Assembly: GCA_963924555.1 (NCBI GenBank)
Contig: OZ004585.1
Coordinates: 9,104,000 to 9,167,999 of the forward strand
Direction: 5' to 3'
Length of the DNA stretch: 64,000 bases
Source: Crambe crambe
Taxonomy: Eukaryota; Porifera; Demospongiae; Poecilosclerida; Crambeidae
Shown here: piece by piece, positions 1 through 13,387 of the stretch
How the letters are laid out: each line of letters opens with the position of its first letter
Position numbering within the stretch: the first letter of the stretch is position 1
The notes under the pieces: generated by a model
The model's database searches: none
Told to the model about the DNA's origin: nothing
Seen by the model: only the letters and a program-made list of their open reading frames with translations
Translations under genes and position numbers: made by a program

Positions 1-3000
1 GCAAAAGTGTCTATGTCAAGGACAAACTCCTTAATAGCTTGGATAAAGACATTTTCCAGCCACTGGTGATCAACTTTTCAGCTCAAACAAGAGCAGGCCA
101 AGTGCAGGACCTCATCATGTCAAAGCTTGATAAACGACGGAAAGGTGTGTTTGGACCTCCCTTGGGAAAGAAGAGTGTTATTTTCGTGGATGACTTGAAC
201 ATGCCAGCCCGTGAGATTTATGGGGCCCAACCTCCCATAGAGTTATTACGACAGTACATGGACCATGCTATGTGGTGAGTTCTCCCATGTCACTATCATT
301 ACAAGTATCCACACATACCTGATCCACTTTATCTCTTATAGGTATGATAAGAAAGACACCAGCAAGTTGTCACTGGTGGATATTCAGTTCCTGGCAGCCA
401 TGGGTCCACCAGGAGGTGGGCGTAACCCTATCACCCCTCGCTTTGTACGACATTTCAATGTCATCACCATAAATGAGTTTAGTGATGAAACCATGACTAG
501 AATTTTCTCTAGCATTGTCACCTTCTATCTGAGGAGGGAGAACTTTCCTCCTGAGTACCACACTTGTGGCACTATGATTGTCTCAGCCACCATGGATGTC
601 TACAAGGAGGCTATGCTCAACCTCCTTCCCACTCCGGCAAAGTCACACTATGTCTTCAACCTCAGAGACTTTGCACGTGTCATCCTTGGCTGTCTCCTGG
701 TCAAACCCAAAGTCATTTCCAGCAAGAGGCAATTTGTGCGCCTCTGGGTCCATGAGGTAGGCCAATATAGTTAATATAATTTATCGGCAGTATAATAAAA
801 TCACTTTGTGATGGTGCCTTGCAGGTTTATAGGGTGTACTATGACAGACTGGTGGACAATGTGGACAGGCTGTGGCTGTTCAACCTGATGGAGAAGATGG
901 TCAAGCAGCACTTCAAGGAGGATTTCCAAATTGTCTTCAAACATCTCTCCTCCAGTGGGGGAAAGATCATCGATGATGACATGAGGTCACTGCTTTATGG
1001 AGACTACATAAAACCTGATGCTGTGAGTCATACCCATGATGATAATGATTATGGCTAAGTGCTATTTTGTCGTCAGGAGGAAAAGTTTTATGAGGAAGTA
1101 GAGAGTCTTGATGAGTTGACTGGAGTGGTGGAGACAGCTCTGGAGGAATACAACAACATGCACAAGACCAGGATGAACCTTGTCATCTTCCGCTATGTCT
1201 TGGAGCATTTATCCCGCATCTGTCGTATCATCAAACAACCTGGGGGTAACGGGCTATTGGTAGGGGTTGGAGGGAGTGGCAGGCAGTCTCTCACTCGCCT
1301 TGCTACTTCCATGGCAGACTACCATCTCTTCCAACCTGAAATTAGCAAGAGTTATGGCAAGCTGGAATGGAAAGATGACCTCAAGGTACTCTATTTAAAA
1401 ATTTAGTTTTTTCCTGAGTTACTGACATACTCTGTGTAGGTTTTGCTGACGAGTGCAGGCAAAGAGGGTAAGATGACAGTATTCCTGCTGACAGACACAC
1501 AGATCAAGGAAGAGAGTTTCCTGGAAGATGTAGATGGCCTCCTCAATGCAGGTGAGGTACCCAACCTCTTTGAACTCGATGAAAAACAAGAAATTCTTGA
1601 GGTTTGTGAAATGAATTACAAGCTATTGTATTGATGGTTTGTATTATATGAATATGATGATTTAGGCCATGCGGCCACTTGCTCAGCAGCAAAATAGTGA
1701 AGTGGAACACACACCTCTTTCACTCTTTAATTTTTTTGTGAATCGCTGTCGAGAGAACCTCCACATTATTCTTGCCTTTAGTCCCATCGGAGATGCTTTC
1801 CGCAACAGGATGAGGAAGTTTCCATCCCTCATCAACTGCTGTACTATAGACTGGTTCTCAGCATGGCCTGATGATGCACTAGGTAAGTGTATACATGATT
1901 TATATACCAGTATATCAAGCCAGGACAAACAGGCAGTTTATGCACACTTTTTACATTCACTTTAGAAAAAGTTGCCAACCGTTTCCTGGAGGAAGTGGAA
2001 TTAACTGACCTTGAGCGATCAGCCACTGTCCCCCTCTGCAAACATTACCATCAGAGCACCAGGTAGCTCTGCCTACATAGCTATGTGACTGTAGATGACG
2101 ATTATACACTAATAGGGAGCTCTCTGAGAGGTTTAGTAAAGAGCTTGGTCGACACAACTATGTGACACCTACATCCTACCTGGAGCTCATCTCTTCCTTC
2201 AAGAGTGTGCTGGCAAATAAGAGAGGGGAGGTCCTCAAACTCAAGAAGAGGTATGAGGTCGGTCTCGAAAAACTCCAATTTGCTGCTTCTCAGGTTAGCC
2301 AGCTACTGTGCTAGTATAAACTGTATAGTACGTCATTGAAGTTTATATGAGGGAAGATACATAGTTGAGCAAATGTACGTATTGTGGAGTGAGAGAGATT
2401 TCTGTGTGTTCAGGCATTTTATACTCATAGAAATGGGAGGTGATAAAATATTAGTAGATGTACATGTGCAGCAAATTCTATAATCATCGTACATTGAAAA
2501 CAAATTTAAAAAATATTTCACTAGAGTCAAATTAATATGTGATGCATAGTTCAGTTATTTAGTGCAGACGACACAGTTTAGTTCCTGATGATTGGTATAA
2601 TATGGACAAGGAAGGCCACGGTTACACGCTGCTTCAACATGAAGAAAGAGGGCTCCATCAGTGCTCGTCAAACCACCATAAGGCAGGGACTCCATCTCCC
2701 TATCCACACATTCAAACATGGTGCGACCACGAATATCTCTTGCATGATCTCCTTTGTATTCAGTCATGAGGTAGCCGTAGTACTCCCTGGTCCAAGTGGA
2801 GGGGCAGGTGGCCTTGGCTGGGATCATCAACACTTTCGATCTTGTAGATAATTCGCACACAGCACAGGGCACATTATGATTATGAGTTCCAGTTCCTGAA
2901 ACTGGTACCTCATACTCTGACCCATACACATGAGCATATCCTTGTATTCCAGGTCTGTACGTGAGGGTAGTACTGTACTCTGGGTCCTTTGGCATGCAGA

Positions 3001-6000
3001 GGTAATTTGCTCCACCACCTCTCTGGTTGTAATTAGTTCCTCCGGCAATCCCTGAGTAGACCAACTCAGTACCCCCCACTTGAGGACAGGTGCTCTTCCC
3101 CCACCTGGTGTAGATAGTCCCCCCACTACGAGGTCCAGGGGGTCCTTGTTTCCCAGGGGTTCCAGCTGGTCCAGGGGGTCCAGCTGGTCCTTGGACTCCA
3201 TCTCTGCCTGGAATTGCAATGAGAGTTGTTAGGTTATCCTTGTCCTTTTAAAAGTTGCAGATAGTTGCTTGTAGTGAAAAAGAGTGATTTTTAAAATCTC
3301 TTTTTATACTCTTCCTGCTTGCTCAAGAAAAGCTATTACATGGTTGCTATTAACCTTTTAAAATAACTCTGCCATCCCTACATCCTGCTTACTCAAGTAT
3401 TTTAAGCCTATTTCATGATTGCAATTGACCTTTTATAATAACTCTGCCATCCCCACATGCATGACTAAGTTATAATCAGACAGCTGAGTTAACTTATAAA
3501 AATGACTATGGCTAGATCATGCTATCAAAGTGCAACATTGACGTTTGTATGGTAAATACTAGCTATGGTGCATGGTTGTCCCTAAGGAGGTAGTGGCTTA
3601 CAAGGACCACACAAACTATATCCATGCAGCTGTCATAGAGAATCCACCTATTTCCTTAGACTAGTCTACAGTGGGCAGTAGCATTCTCTGTGGGCTCCAG
3701 TTTTATAGCTTTCCACAATCCACCTTGTCGATAAGGGACACTGATATGTATCTAGTGCACATCTGCAGGTTGCTAGTATGCAGAAAGAGTTGGAGGATTT
3801 GCAGCCAAAGCTGGTGACAGCAAAGGACGAGAATGCTCGCATGATGGTGGTGATAGAGGAGGAGAACATTGAGGTGGAGGCTCGCAGTAAGGTGGTGCGT
3901 AAGGATGAGGAAGCTGCCAATGCCAAAGCAGCTGAAGCCCAGGCCCTCAAAGATGAGGTGACAGTGTACTAGTGCTACATTGCCAGCTTTGATAGTTCCT
4001 GCATCCATGCCTGTAGTGTGAGAGTGATCTTGCTGAAGCCATCCCAGCTTTGGAGTCTGCACTTGCTGCCCTGAATACCTTGAAGCCTGCAGACATCACC
4101 ATTGTCAAGACCATGAAGAACCCACCAGCTGGAGTCAAGCTAGTCATGTCTGCTGTGTGCGTCATGAGAGATATCAAGGCCGACCGCATCAATGACCCCT
4201 CAGGTTCAGGCAAGAAGATAGAGGATTACTGGGGACCTTCAAAAAGATTGTTGGGAGACATGAAGTTTCTGGAAAATCTAAAAGAGTATGACAAGGATAA
4301 TATCCCAGTGAGTTTTAGTTGTATTTTCCTGTAGCTAAATTAATTGATGATCTATTTGATGTTTAGGTTCACGTCATGAAGAAGATCAGGGCTGAATTTG
4401 TTCCTAATCCTGAGTTTGACCCTGTCAAAGTGCGGACAGCCTCTTCTGCAGCTGAGGGACTGTGTCGCTGGGTAAAGGCCATGGAGATTTACGATAGAGT
4501 GGCAAAGGTATGTATGGGTACAGCATGGAAGGGAGAATCCAGGCATGGACTATTAACTTTTGGGTGGATTTTTTCCCCTTGATATTGTAGGTGGTGGCTC
4601 CAAAGAAGGAGAGTTTGGCTATTGCAGAAGCATCACTGAAGGAGACCATGGCTATTTTGAACACCAAGAGAGCTGAGCTGAAGGAAGTGGAGGATCGTCT
4701 TGCTGCTCTCAAGCAGCAGTTTGAGGAAAAAACACGAGAGAAACAACAGCTGGAGGAACAGGTCAACCTCTGTGCCATGAAATTAGAGAGAGCGCAGAAA
4801 TTAATTGGTGGTCTTGGAGGAGAGAAAGATAGGTCAGCTACGTAGCTAAGAGGAATTTACTATCTTACTATGAATATCGATGGTATTGCATTCAGATGGT
4901 CAGCAGCAGCTAAGAGGTTGCAAGAGACTTACGACAACTTGACTGGGGACGTGTTGATTTCATCTGGAGTGATTGCTTACCTGGGAGCCTTCACCTCAGC
5001 ATTCAGGTAGTTCTAGTAGACTGTTCCTAGCATTGTAATTATTGTGGTATTTACTTGCAGAGGAGACTGCATCCGTGATTGGATCTCAGTATGCCAAAAA
5101 TATGAGGTGCCCTGTTCACAAGACTTTAGCCTGAGCAAGACACTGGGTGAACCCATCAAGATCCGTGCCTGGAACATTGCTGGCCTGCCCACTGATTCTT
5201 TCTCCATCGACAATGGAGTTATAGTGGCCAACGCCAGACGCTGGCCTCTCATGATAGACCCTCAAGGCCAGGCCAACAAGTGGGTCAAGAACTCTGAGAA
5301 GGAAAACAATTTGCAAGTAGTGAAGCTGACACAGTCTGACTACGTCAGGACTCTAGAGAATTGCATTCAGTTTGGGACTCCAGTGCTGATAGAGAATGTG
5401 GGAGAAGAGTTGGATCCAAGTTTGGAACCACTTCTACTCAAGCAGACCTTCAAGCAGGGTGGGGTTTACTGCATCAAGCTGGGGGATAACACCATAGAGT
5501 ATTCCAATGACTTCAGACTCTACATCACCACTAAACTACGCAACCCTCACTACTTACCAGAGCTATCCACTAAAGTCACACTTCTCAACTTTATGATCAC
5601 TCCCGAGGGCCTGGAAGATCAACTCCTAGGCATCGTGGTGGCTAAAGAACGGTATGTTTAGTCAGTGAGCATGCATTAGTCAAAAGTTGCTTTATATAAT
5701 TATGTAGGCCCGAGCTTGAGGAGGAGAGGAATGCTCTGATACTAACAAGTGCCTCTAACAAGAAACAACTGAAAGAGATAGAGGACAAGATCCTTGAAAC
5801 ACTCTCTACTTCAGAAGGAAATATTTTGGAAGATGAGTCGGCCATCGAGATCCTGGATACCTCGAAAGTCCTCTCCAATGAGATTTCCAAAAAGCAGAAA
5901 GTGGCGGAGGAGACAGAGAAAAAGATAGAGCAATCTCGGGCAGGCTATCAACCTGTTGCAAAGCATGGCTCTGTCTTATTCTTCTCAATAACAGAGTTGC

Positions 6001-9000
6001 CCAACATTGACCCAATGTACCAATACTCCCTCATCTGGTTTGTCAACAACTTCCTCATCTCAATAGCTGAAAGGTAAGACAATCCTCCTCCTTTTTCCTT
6101 GACTGCTAGTGCTTCCCTCCCTCTCCCCCATGCAGCACTAAATCAAAGCACCTTGATCGACGTCTTCGCTATCTGACTGAACATTTCACTTACAACCTGT
6201 ACTGCAATGTTTGCCGTTCACTCTTTGAAAAAGATAAGCTTCTTTTCTCCTTTCTGCTGTGCTGCAACCTCCTCACGTAAGTCCAGAACTAACAGCCATA
6301 AATGCTGTATTATTTTCATTAATGGTTACATTTAGAGCTAAGAAGAGCCTTGACTATGCAGAGTTTATGTTTTTCCTAACTGGTGGTGTGGGTTTGGAGA
6401 ACAAACTGAAAAATCCTTCTCCTTCCTGGCTCTCTGACAAATCCTGGGACGAGATCTGTCGTATGAGTGAGCTCAAGGCCTTTAGTGGTTTCAGGAAGAG
6501 TTTTGAGAGGAACTTGGAGGACTGGAAGAAGTATTATGACCATAGAGAACCACACTTGGCAACTCTGCCACAGCCTTGGAATGACCAACTCTCAGATTTC
6601 CAGAAGATGATGGTGTTACGTTCCCTACGTCCTGATAAGGTCATCCCACTGGTTATTAACTTTGTTAGGCTCAAATTGGGAGAAAAATTTGTGGAACCTC
6701 CTCCCTTTGACCTGGCACGCTCCTATGCTGACTCCAACAACACCATGCCTCTGATCTTTGTCTTATCACCAGGGGCTGACCCCATGGCAAGTCTCATCAA
6801 GTTTGCAGAGGACAAGGGGTTCAGTGGAGACAAGTTTAATGCCATATCATTAGGGCAGGGACAAGGTCCTGTTGCGCAGAAGATGATAGACTCTGCTGTT
6901 AGGGACGGGACTTGGGTGGTGCTGCAGAACTGTCACTTGGCTGTGTCTTGGATGCCTGCCATGGAGAAAATATGCGAGGAAATGAGGCCAGAAACTGTTC
7001 ACAATGACTTCAGAATGTGGCTCACGTCCTACCCTTCAGACAAGGTACACACTATATAGCTACTTACACCCTATTATAATACTTGCTAGTATTCATATTA
7101 ATATGAGTGTATTATAGTTTCCAGTGACAGTTCTTCAGAATGGAGTGAAGATGACCAATGAGCCTCCCACTGGCCTCAGACAAAACCTACTGCAATCTTA
7201 CCTGACTGACCCCATCTCCGACCCTACGTTCTTCCAAGCATGTTCCAATAGAGAACTGGTCAGTTGTTTTAGGGTCTCTCACTCACTTCTGGTTATGGGT
7301 TCTGGTTTTGACCTTCCTTCGACAGGCATGGGAGAAGCTGCTGTTTTCATTGTGTTTTTTCCACGCTCTGGTCCAAGAACGAAGGAAGTTTGGGCCACTT
7401 GGTTGGAACATCCCTTATGGGTTCAACGAGTCTGACCTGCGTATCAGTGTGAGGCAGCTGCAGATGTTTATCAATGAGTATGAGGAGGTCCCCTTTGATG
7501 CCATCACTTACCTCACTGGACAGTGCAACTATGGAGGCAGAGTCACTGATGATAGAGACAGGTACATACACATAGTTTATACTAGCTGGAGTGCATTTGT
7601 GATGATAATGCATTGGATGGCTGCAGGCGATGTCTAATGAGCATTCTGTCCACCTTCTATTGTCCCGAAGTGATCACTGACCCCAAGTATAAGTTCTCTC
7701 AGAGTGGCTCTTACTATGCTCCTCCCAAAGGTCGGTATTACTCCTCTTACAGTGAGGAACATTTTTTCATGTATAGTACTGTGAAATGGCAGGTGATTAC
7801 GAGTCATACGTAGAGTTCATCAAAGAGTTGCCAATGTCCCAGGCTCCAGAAGTTTTCGGCATGGATGATAATGTGGATATCTCTAAGGAGCTCCAGGAGA
7901 CAAAGCTCCTATTTGACTCCATCCTCCTCACTCAAAACCAGCATGGAGGCAGTGGTAGTGGCAAACAAACTGAAGACACACTCAATGAAATTGCTTCTGA
8001 TATTCTTTCAAAGGTATATAATTAACTAAAGGCTCCGGAAAAAGATCTCCAAAATCGTGTTCCCCTTTTAGTTACCAGAGAACTTTGACCTTGAAGAGAC
8101 TATGGCCAAGTACCCGATTCGTTATGAGGAGAGTATGAATACAGTGCTGGTCCAGGAAATGGAGCGGTTCAACAGACTTATAAATGCCATCCGTTCTTCC
8201 CTGACCAACCTTAAAAAGGCCATCAAAGGTCTTGTGGTCATGAATGCTGAACTAGAGGCCCTTGCCACTTCTTTACTGGTGGGAAAAGTCCCAGACTACT
8301 GGGCAAAGAGTTCTTATCCCAGCCTCAAACCACTTGGAAGTTACGTGGCTGACTTTCTTCAGCGTCTCAAATTCCTCCAGGACTGGAAGGACAAAGGAAA
8401 ACCTACAGTCTTCTGGATTTCAGGATTCTACTTCACACAGGTAGCTAGCTACGTCAGTGTCAAACACGATTATCTCTACCATGTTTTAACACGCAGGCTT
8501 TCCTAACAAGCACATTGCAGAATTATGCTCGGAAGTTTGTCATTCCTATAGACAAACTCTCTTTTAAGTTTGAAGTAATGAATGTAGACATGTGTGTTAA
8601 ACCACCAGAAGACGGTGTTTATACCAAGGGACTCTTCCTGGATGGTGCTAGGTGGAGTAGGGAAAAGTATGTCATGGCCAATTCCAGGGACTGTTCAGTC
8701 ATTCTGTCCTATCCCTTATCTATAGAGACGTGTTAGTGGAGCAACTTCCAAAAGTTCTCTATGACCCCATGCCTGTTATCTGGTTTAAACCAGGTGGGTG
8801 ATAGCACTATAATAGATGTACCAAGATAATAATGGATCACTGTGTGTAGCTAAAAAAGATGACTTGGAAGACGAGGGTTGTTATGTGTGTCCTCTGTACA
8901 AGACAAGTGCTCGTCGAGGCACCCTCTCCACCACAGGGCACTCCACAAACTATGTCGTCTCCATTGACCTGCCCACCAACAAACCTGTAAAGTACTGGAT

Positions 9001-9040
9001 ATTGCGAGGCTGTGCCCTACTCTGCCAGTTGGACGACTAA
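1..9040 (+). CDS. Axonemal dynein heavy chain, inner-arm type (DNAH3/7/12 group), C-terminal half; 5' partial, ~25 exons
   Basis: The dynein heavy chain is the ATP-driven motor of cilia and flagella. The visible part is about 2,040 residues of a protein normally near 4,000. It opens inside the AAA3 Walker A (GKS at the first bases), then shows VFVDD-like Walker B ([19 protein letters not shown]) and GPPGGGRNP. The AAA4 P-loop GVGGSGRQS lies near 1265-1295. Two coiled-coil stalk arms (about 2116-3957 and 4591-4831) flank a microtubule-binding region (4017-4507, [14 protein letters not shown]). AAA5 (about 4895-5651), AAA6 and the C-terminal domain follow, ending in a [18 protein letters not shown] tail at TAA 9038-9040. 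Exons are joined by GT/AG introns mostly of 50-70 bp. The exception is 2294-3768 (1,475 bp), which holds an antisense collagen exon. AAA1, AAA2 and the tail lie upstream of the window. Subgroup assignment is from remembered family sequences; DNAH7 is as likely as DNAH3 or DNAH12. Confidence 0.93.
2555..3207 (-). CDS. Short-chain collagen C-terminal exon, nested antisense in a dynein intron
   Basis: The exon starts after a plausible 3' splice site (CAG at 3208-3210, minus strand). It encodes a short run of collagen Gly-X-Y triplets ([20 protein letters not shown]) followed by about 190 residues of cysteine-rich globular domain. That domain opens with [14 protein letters not shown] and contains [26 protein letters not shown] and CVVCTK before the TAA at 2555-2557. 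This layout matches the short-chain (spongin-like, C4-type) collagens known from sponges and cnidarians, which are extracellular matrix proteins. There is no frameshift or internal stop. I found no upstream exon (signal peptide or more Gly-X-Y) in the remaining ~560 bp of the intron. It could therefore be the 3' exon of a truncated duplicate, or part of a gene with tiny exons I missed. The whole unit lies inside intron 2294-3768 of the dynein gene on the opposite strand. Confidence 0.8.
3220..3768. other. Rest of the large dynein intron, AT-rich with a short tandem duplication
   Basis: No coding exon was recognised on either strand. Around 3308-3450 a ~70-90 bp AT-rich segment occurs twice in tandem (cctgcttgctcaag / cctgcttactcaag, each followed by a ctattaacctttt / gcaattgacctttt block and aactctgccatcc). 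Confidence 0.5.
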
Positions 9041-9152
9041 TTCATCACCAGTTAATTAGCTTAGTAGTATTATGCAACACGAACTTTTTAAAATTATTTT
9101 TGTAAAGGGGTGGGGCTAAGTCGGGGTGTGGTTTCGCGATCCAATTATAATT

Positions 9153-10514
9153 ATGTCGACTGGGCAGAGAAGATTAGACACTATTCTTGGGCACCTGAAA
9201 GCGAGCAGTGCCGCAGGTGGCGATGTCAAGTACCGCTATAGCATGGATGGAGAGAGTGCGGGGGTGCTGACGAGGGAAGAGAGACAGCACTATGAGGACA
9301 ACGGCTTCTTAGTTGTGAAGGGTCTAGTCCCATTACACGACATAGACACTTACAGGGAACGATTCAGAAAGATCTGCACTAAAGAGGTGGAGGTAATTGA
9401 TCTATCAACCATGCCACTGTATTGTGATTTTAGTAGTTGCAATGCACATAATTATTATAGGTACCTGGTATGACTGTGATGAAAGATGTAGCCATTGCAA
9501 AGTCAGAGTTCCAAACGGGAGAAAGAGCTATAAACAAGATACAAGATTTCCAGGTGGGCATGCATGATGTGCAGGTTGGGCTTGTTAGACTAGGGGTACA
9601 GCTGCAGTGACCCCAAAGATAAGAAATGCACTTTAGCCATTTTTCACACAATCATAGTTTGACCCAGTGTTGTTGGAATACTGCAAACTCCCTGAGGTGG
9701 TGCGCTATGTTCAGTGCTTCACTGGACCCGACGTGATGGCAATGCACACCATGCTCATCAACAAACCACCTGATCCAGGCTCAAAAACCTCACGTCACCC
9801 CATGCATCAAGGTCAGCTTTTAAAGTGGGAGACTCCGAACCAATCACTACATTTACCTCATCAATAGATCTACACTATTTTCCTTTCCGACCTGCCGACC
9901 GGATAGTGTGCAGTTGGACAGCCATGGAACATGTCCACAGACAGAATGGTTGTCTGGTTGTGTTGCCTGGCACCCATAAGTTGGAGTTGCTGGACCATGC
10001 TTACCCAAAGTGGGAGGTGAGTATTTGAGAGTGCAGGATGCTGTATAATCACTTATTGAACATAGGGAGGAGTAAATAAAATGTATTATGGGATCTTGGA
10101 CTATGACCCTTCCTATCCTCGTGTCCATTTGGAGATGCAAGCAGGAGACACGGTGTTTTTTCATCCCTTACTCATCCATGGTTCTGGCACCAATCGAACA
10201 AATGGCTTCAGAAAAGTATAATGAAATTGGCAGCGTTAGGATTTGACTAGACATGATTTAATACTGGCAGGCAATCTCCACACACTATGCCAGCTCCCAC
10301 TGCCAGTATGTATCTGTGGAAGGCACTTCACAAGAAGCCCTTTCAAAAGAAGTGCAAGAAATAGCTAGAAAACGCTTGGGCTCAGACGTGGAATTCACCT
10401 ACGACGTCAGTCAAACACTTTTAAACTTTCAGAAAATTTTACTAACCTACTTCTATGCAGATGGTATGGAGATTGAAAGGTGTCTGTGTTCATGGACAGC
10501 AAGTCAACCTTTAA
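9153..10514 (+). CDS. PHYH: Phytanoyl-CoA 2-hydroxylase, peroxisomal
   Basis: This Fe(II)/2-oxoglutarate dioxygenase hydroxylates phytanoyl-CoA in peroxisomal alpha-oxidation. The start at 9153 is chosen because it places RLDTILGHL near the N terminus, an exact PTS2 signal (R-L-x5-H-L). An in-frame ATG at 9126 would add only nine residues. The iron site is HQD: His is encoded at 9805-9807 and the Asp codon is split by an intron. It is followed by [26 protein letters not shown], and the distal histidine in [11 protein letters not shown] with the 2-oxoglutarate arginine in GFRK. The last exon (10461-10514) is tiny and gives [17 protein letters not shown], aligning with the usual end of PHYH; it needs a GTCAGT donor near 10395. 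The start lies only 112 bp after the dynein stop. Length (about 320 residues) is normal for the family. Confidence 0.93.
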
Positions 10515-10692
10515 CCCAAGTATCTGTGTGCGTCTCTCAACTCAACCTCTTAAAATAGAATGCACAATGTAAAAATGTTGATATTGAAAGAAGCATTGAA
10601 TGCACTATTTTACGTTCAGTGCTAGTATGGGGAAGTATTGCAATGATTGTAGCTGCTAGATTCGTTAATGATGTAATTAAGGGGAGGAGTCC

Positions 10693-13387
10693 TTAGGAGG
10701 TCTTGGCTCTTTTGGCTTCCTCACTGTGATGTGTGGGGAGAAAGTAATTCCAATTGTGGCACACCTGCTATCTCACCTTGGGGGAGGAGTAGGAGCAGGT
10801 CTCTTTGCAACTGCTGCTGCTGCTTTGTCAGCTGGCTTTGGGTCTTGTAGCCACCTCACTTGAGTGGCTGGCCCGTAACTAGAGTGTTACACACAAACCT
10901 CTTGATTTGGATCTGCCTTGCCCATTACTTATTTCAACCATACACTAATCCTTTTCATCTGGGACCAGACCTTTCTCCATACAGCTGTTCTTACTTACTT
11001 ACCCTTTGTCATTCTTGGCAGCAATCCTGAAGATGATGGCTGGTTTGGAAGTAGTGTCAATGTGAGCAGAAGCCAGCTGGTTGTGAGAGACAACACAGGA
11101 ACTTCCAGGACCACAGTACACGCGCGCAAAGGCCATGGTCCCTGGGACTGTACCAGGTGCTGGCTTCAACCCTAAGTACACACTGTACTCTGTGATGGTG
11201 CCAGCATTATTAGCAGGAGGCTCCCAAGACAAGTGCGCTCCTTCAGAACTCTGGAGGCCAGTGGTACACAAGTACATAACACTCTTCAATAGCAGCCATA
11301 CTGTGGTTAGTGTGCATCGGTACTTACCTTGCTGATGCGAATAGCCGATGGTGCCCCAGGAAATCCAGGCATACAGGTCTTGAAAGCTGCAACATCGGAG
11401 AAAGTACCACTGCCGCAGGAATTGATACCACACACACGAAACTTGTACGCCTTCCCTGGCTGCAACTCTACTTTCTGCACGTTTGGAGCAGTTGGAGAAC
11501 CCTGCTTCTAACAACCACCACTAATTGAAATCCTCAACTCTAGTGGGAACCTCTTAATGTTCTTACCTCTTGGCCTTGCTCAGTGGGCGTGTCCACCTTG
11601 ACGCTGTAGCCAGACACAGTGTATTGTGTCCCTCGAATGACATCGACATCATACCACTGTGGAGCAGCCTCTTTCTGACCTGTTGCTGGAGCAACCATGC
11701 ATGCTGAGTCATCAGATTCTGACTTGGCAGTAGAGGGGTCAGCCTTGGGGTCAGGTTTCGGCTTGGAAGAGCTGAAGTTGTAGGGCTGGATCTGGAGCAG
11801 GTAGTTGTCAGCTACAGATGTAGGAGAAGGTGTGGCTAACTCAGTGTCCATGGATTCAGTGGTCATTCTTACCTGAAGAGACATTGGTCCAGAGCAGTTC
11901 AAGGGAATTGGTGCCTGCTCTGACCAGCTGGATGCGAGCAGGTGCTGAGGGCTTCTCAGTCTCAAGGAACCAAAGGTCATTGCAACAAACCTGAAAGAAG
12001 AGAATTGGATCAACCCGGCTTAGCCGACTAGGTGTTCTGCATGTATACCTGGTTGTTCCACACTTTCTTGAAGCCATCTCGTCCACTCCACACATACATT
12101 CTGGTCCCCACTATGGCAGCAGTGTGCCCTGCCCGTGGACAAGGGCAATTATCACCTCCATCCTCTGGAACCTCTGGCATCTCTTCCCATGTGTTGTTCT
12201 CTAACAAAGGAAGAGTGTAATTGAGTGTGCGTGCACACACACACACACACACACCTGTATTGAAGCAGGCTAGTGAGTTGGAGCACTTCCATTCCGTCTC
12301 GTGGGTGGGGAGAGTTCCATCCTCAGCCATGACTGGAACCCAACCACCAAACACAAACATTTTGTTTTTCAACAGCACTGCAGAGTGCAAGCTACGGGGA
12401 AGGGGAGAAGAACCTTGTGGAGTGATAGCTGCCCACTGCATCGAATCTACAACAACACCAAGTCACTCGAAAAGCCAATCACCCAAGACACCATAAAGTA
12501 CTTACCGACATTCAACATCCAAAGGTCATTCAGGCGCTTGCCGTTCATACCTCCATAGATAAGCAGCTTGTTGGCTACTGTCACAGACGAGTGGCTTTCC
12601 CGGGTACAGGGGGAGGGACCTTCAATGTTGGGGCACTCCCACTGCAGCGATGTCCCCTCCAGCACTTCTAGAGAGTACACATCATTTAGGTACCTGCACA
12701 TTCATCATCATGAACTGACCCATTAAAAACACCCAAGGCCAAACTACTCACTTTGGTATGTTTAATTTAGGGTCACTGGACTCATTAGCTAAGCCTCCAA
12801 AGATGATGGCTTTCTGGCCCACAAGGTTGAATGAATGTCCCAGACGAGGGCAGGGAGGATCCTGCAGAGGAGTAAGACGACGCCATTCCCACCGGCTGGC
12901 AAGCAGTTCATATAACTACAGGAATAGCATTGGGATAATGTGATCAAGTAGCCACAAGATGTGGTATATCATACGTCATTGGAATATCTTCCATACTCCA
13001 TCATCCCTCCAAATATCAGCAGGCGTACTCCATCACATATGAAGCCAAAGGCAGCACAACCTGTAGGCTTCTCACCTCGTACCTGAGGCATGAACCACTG
13101 ACTGGTTGCTGGAGAGTTTAAAAAAGATAGCTAGAGTAATTATATGCACATGTTGTCGCGTACTAACCAGTATTTAACACATGGAGTTCTTCAACTATTC
13201 CATCATTTCCCCCACCAAAGATGATGATGAGTTCTTTGATAGCAACCGCTTTGTGGCCATGGCGAGGCCTCGGAGCAGGTCCGCTGGTTGAAATTACCTT
13301 TTTCCATTTGACCTTTTGTGTACCATGCTGGCTAGAAGCTTCTTTGCCGTCTCCAGCACTAGCAGCTGGCTGCACCGTGCCAGCCAT
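10693..13387 (-). CDS. Host cell factor homologue (Kelch + FN3), short HCFC2-like form
   Basis: HCF proteins are nuclear adaptors joining transcription factors to chromatin-modifying complexes. The first exon (13387 downward) gives [21 protein letters not shown] and [14 protein letters not shown]. Six Kelch blades follow ([63 protein letters not shown]). Next comes an FN3 pair: [70 protein letters not shown] and [10 protein letters not shown]. The tail is alanine/proline-rich and ends EEAKRAKTS at stop 10693-10695, a basic end suggestive of a nuclear signal. The Kelch-linked FN3 segment runs into the C-terminal FN3 with only a short linker, so the HCF proteolytic repeats and long middle region of vertebrate HCFC1 are absent. 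The gene is divergent from IPO9 (142 bp between ATGs) and convergent with PHYH. Confidence 0.92.

Noticed and set aside
2827..3219. A second minus-strand open frame over the collagen exon (130 codons)
   Set aside because: It is an alternative frame of the collagen exon. The collagen frame has Gly-X-Y triplets and conserved cysteines, while this one has no family-like pattern.
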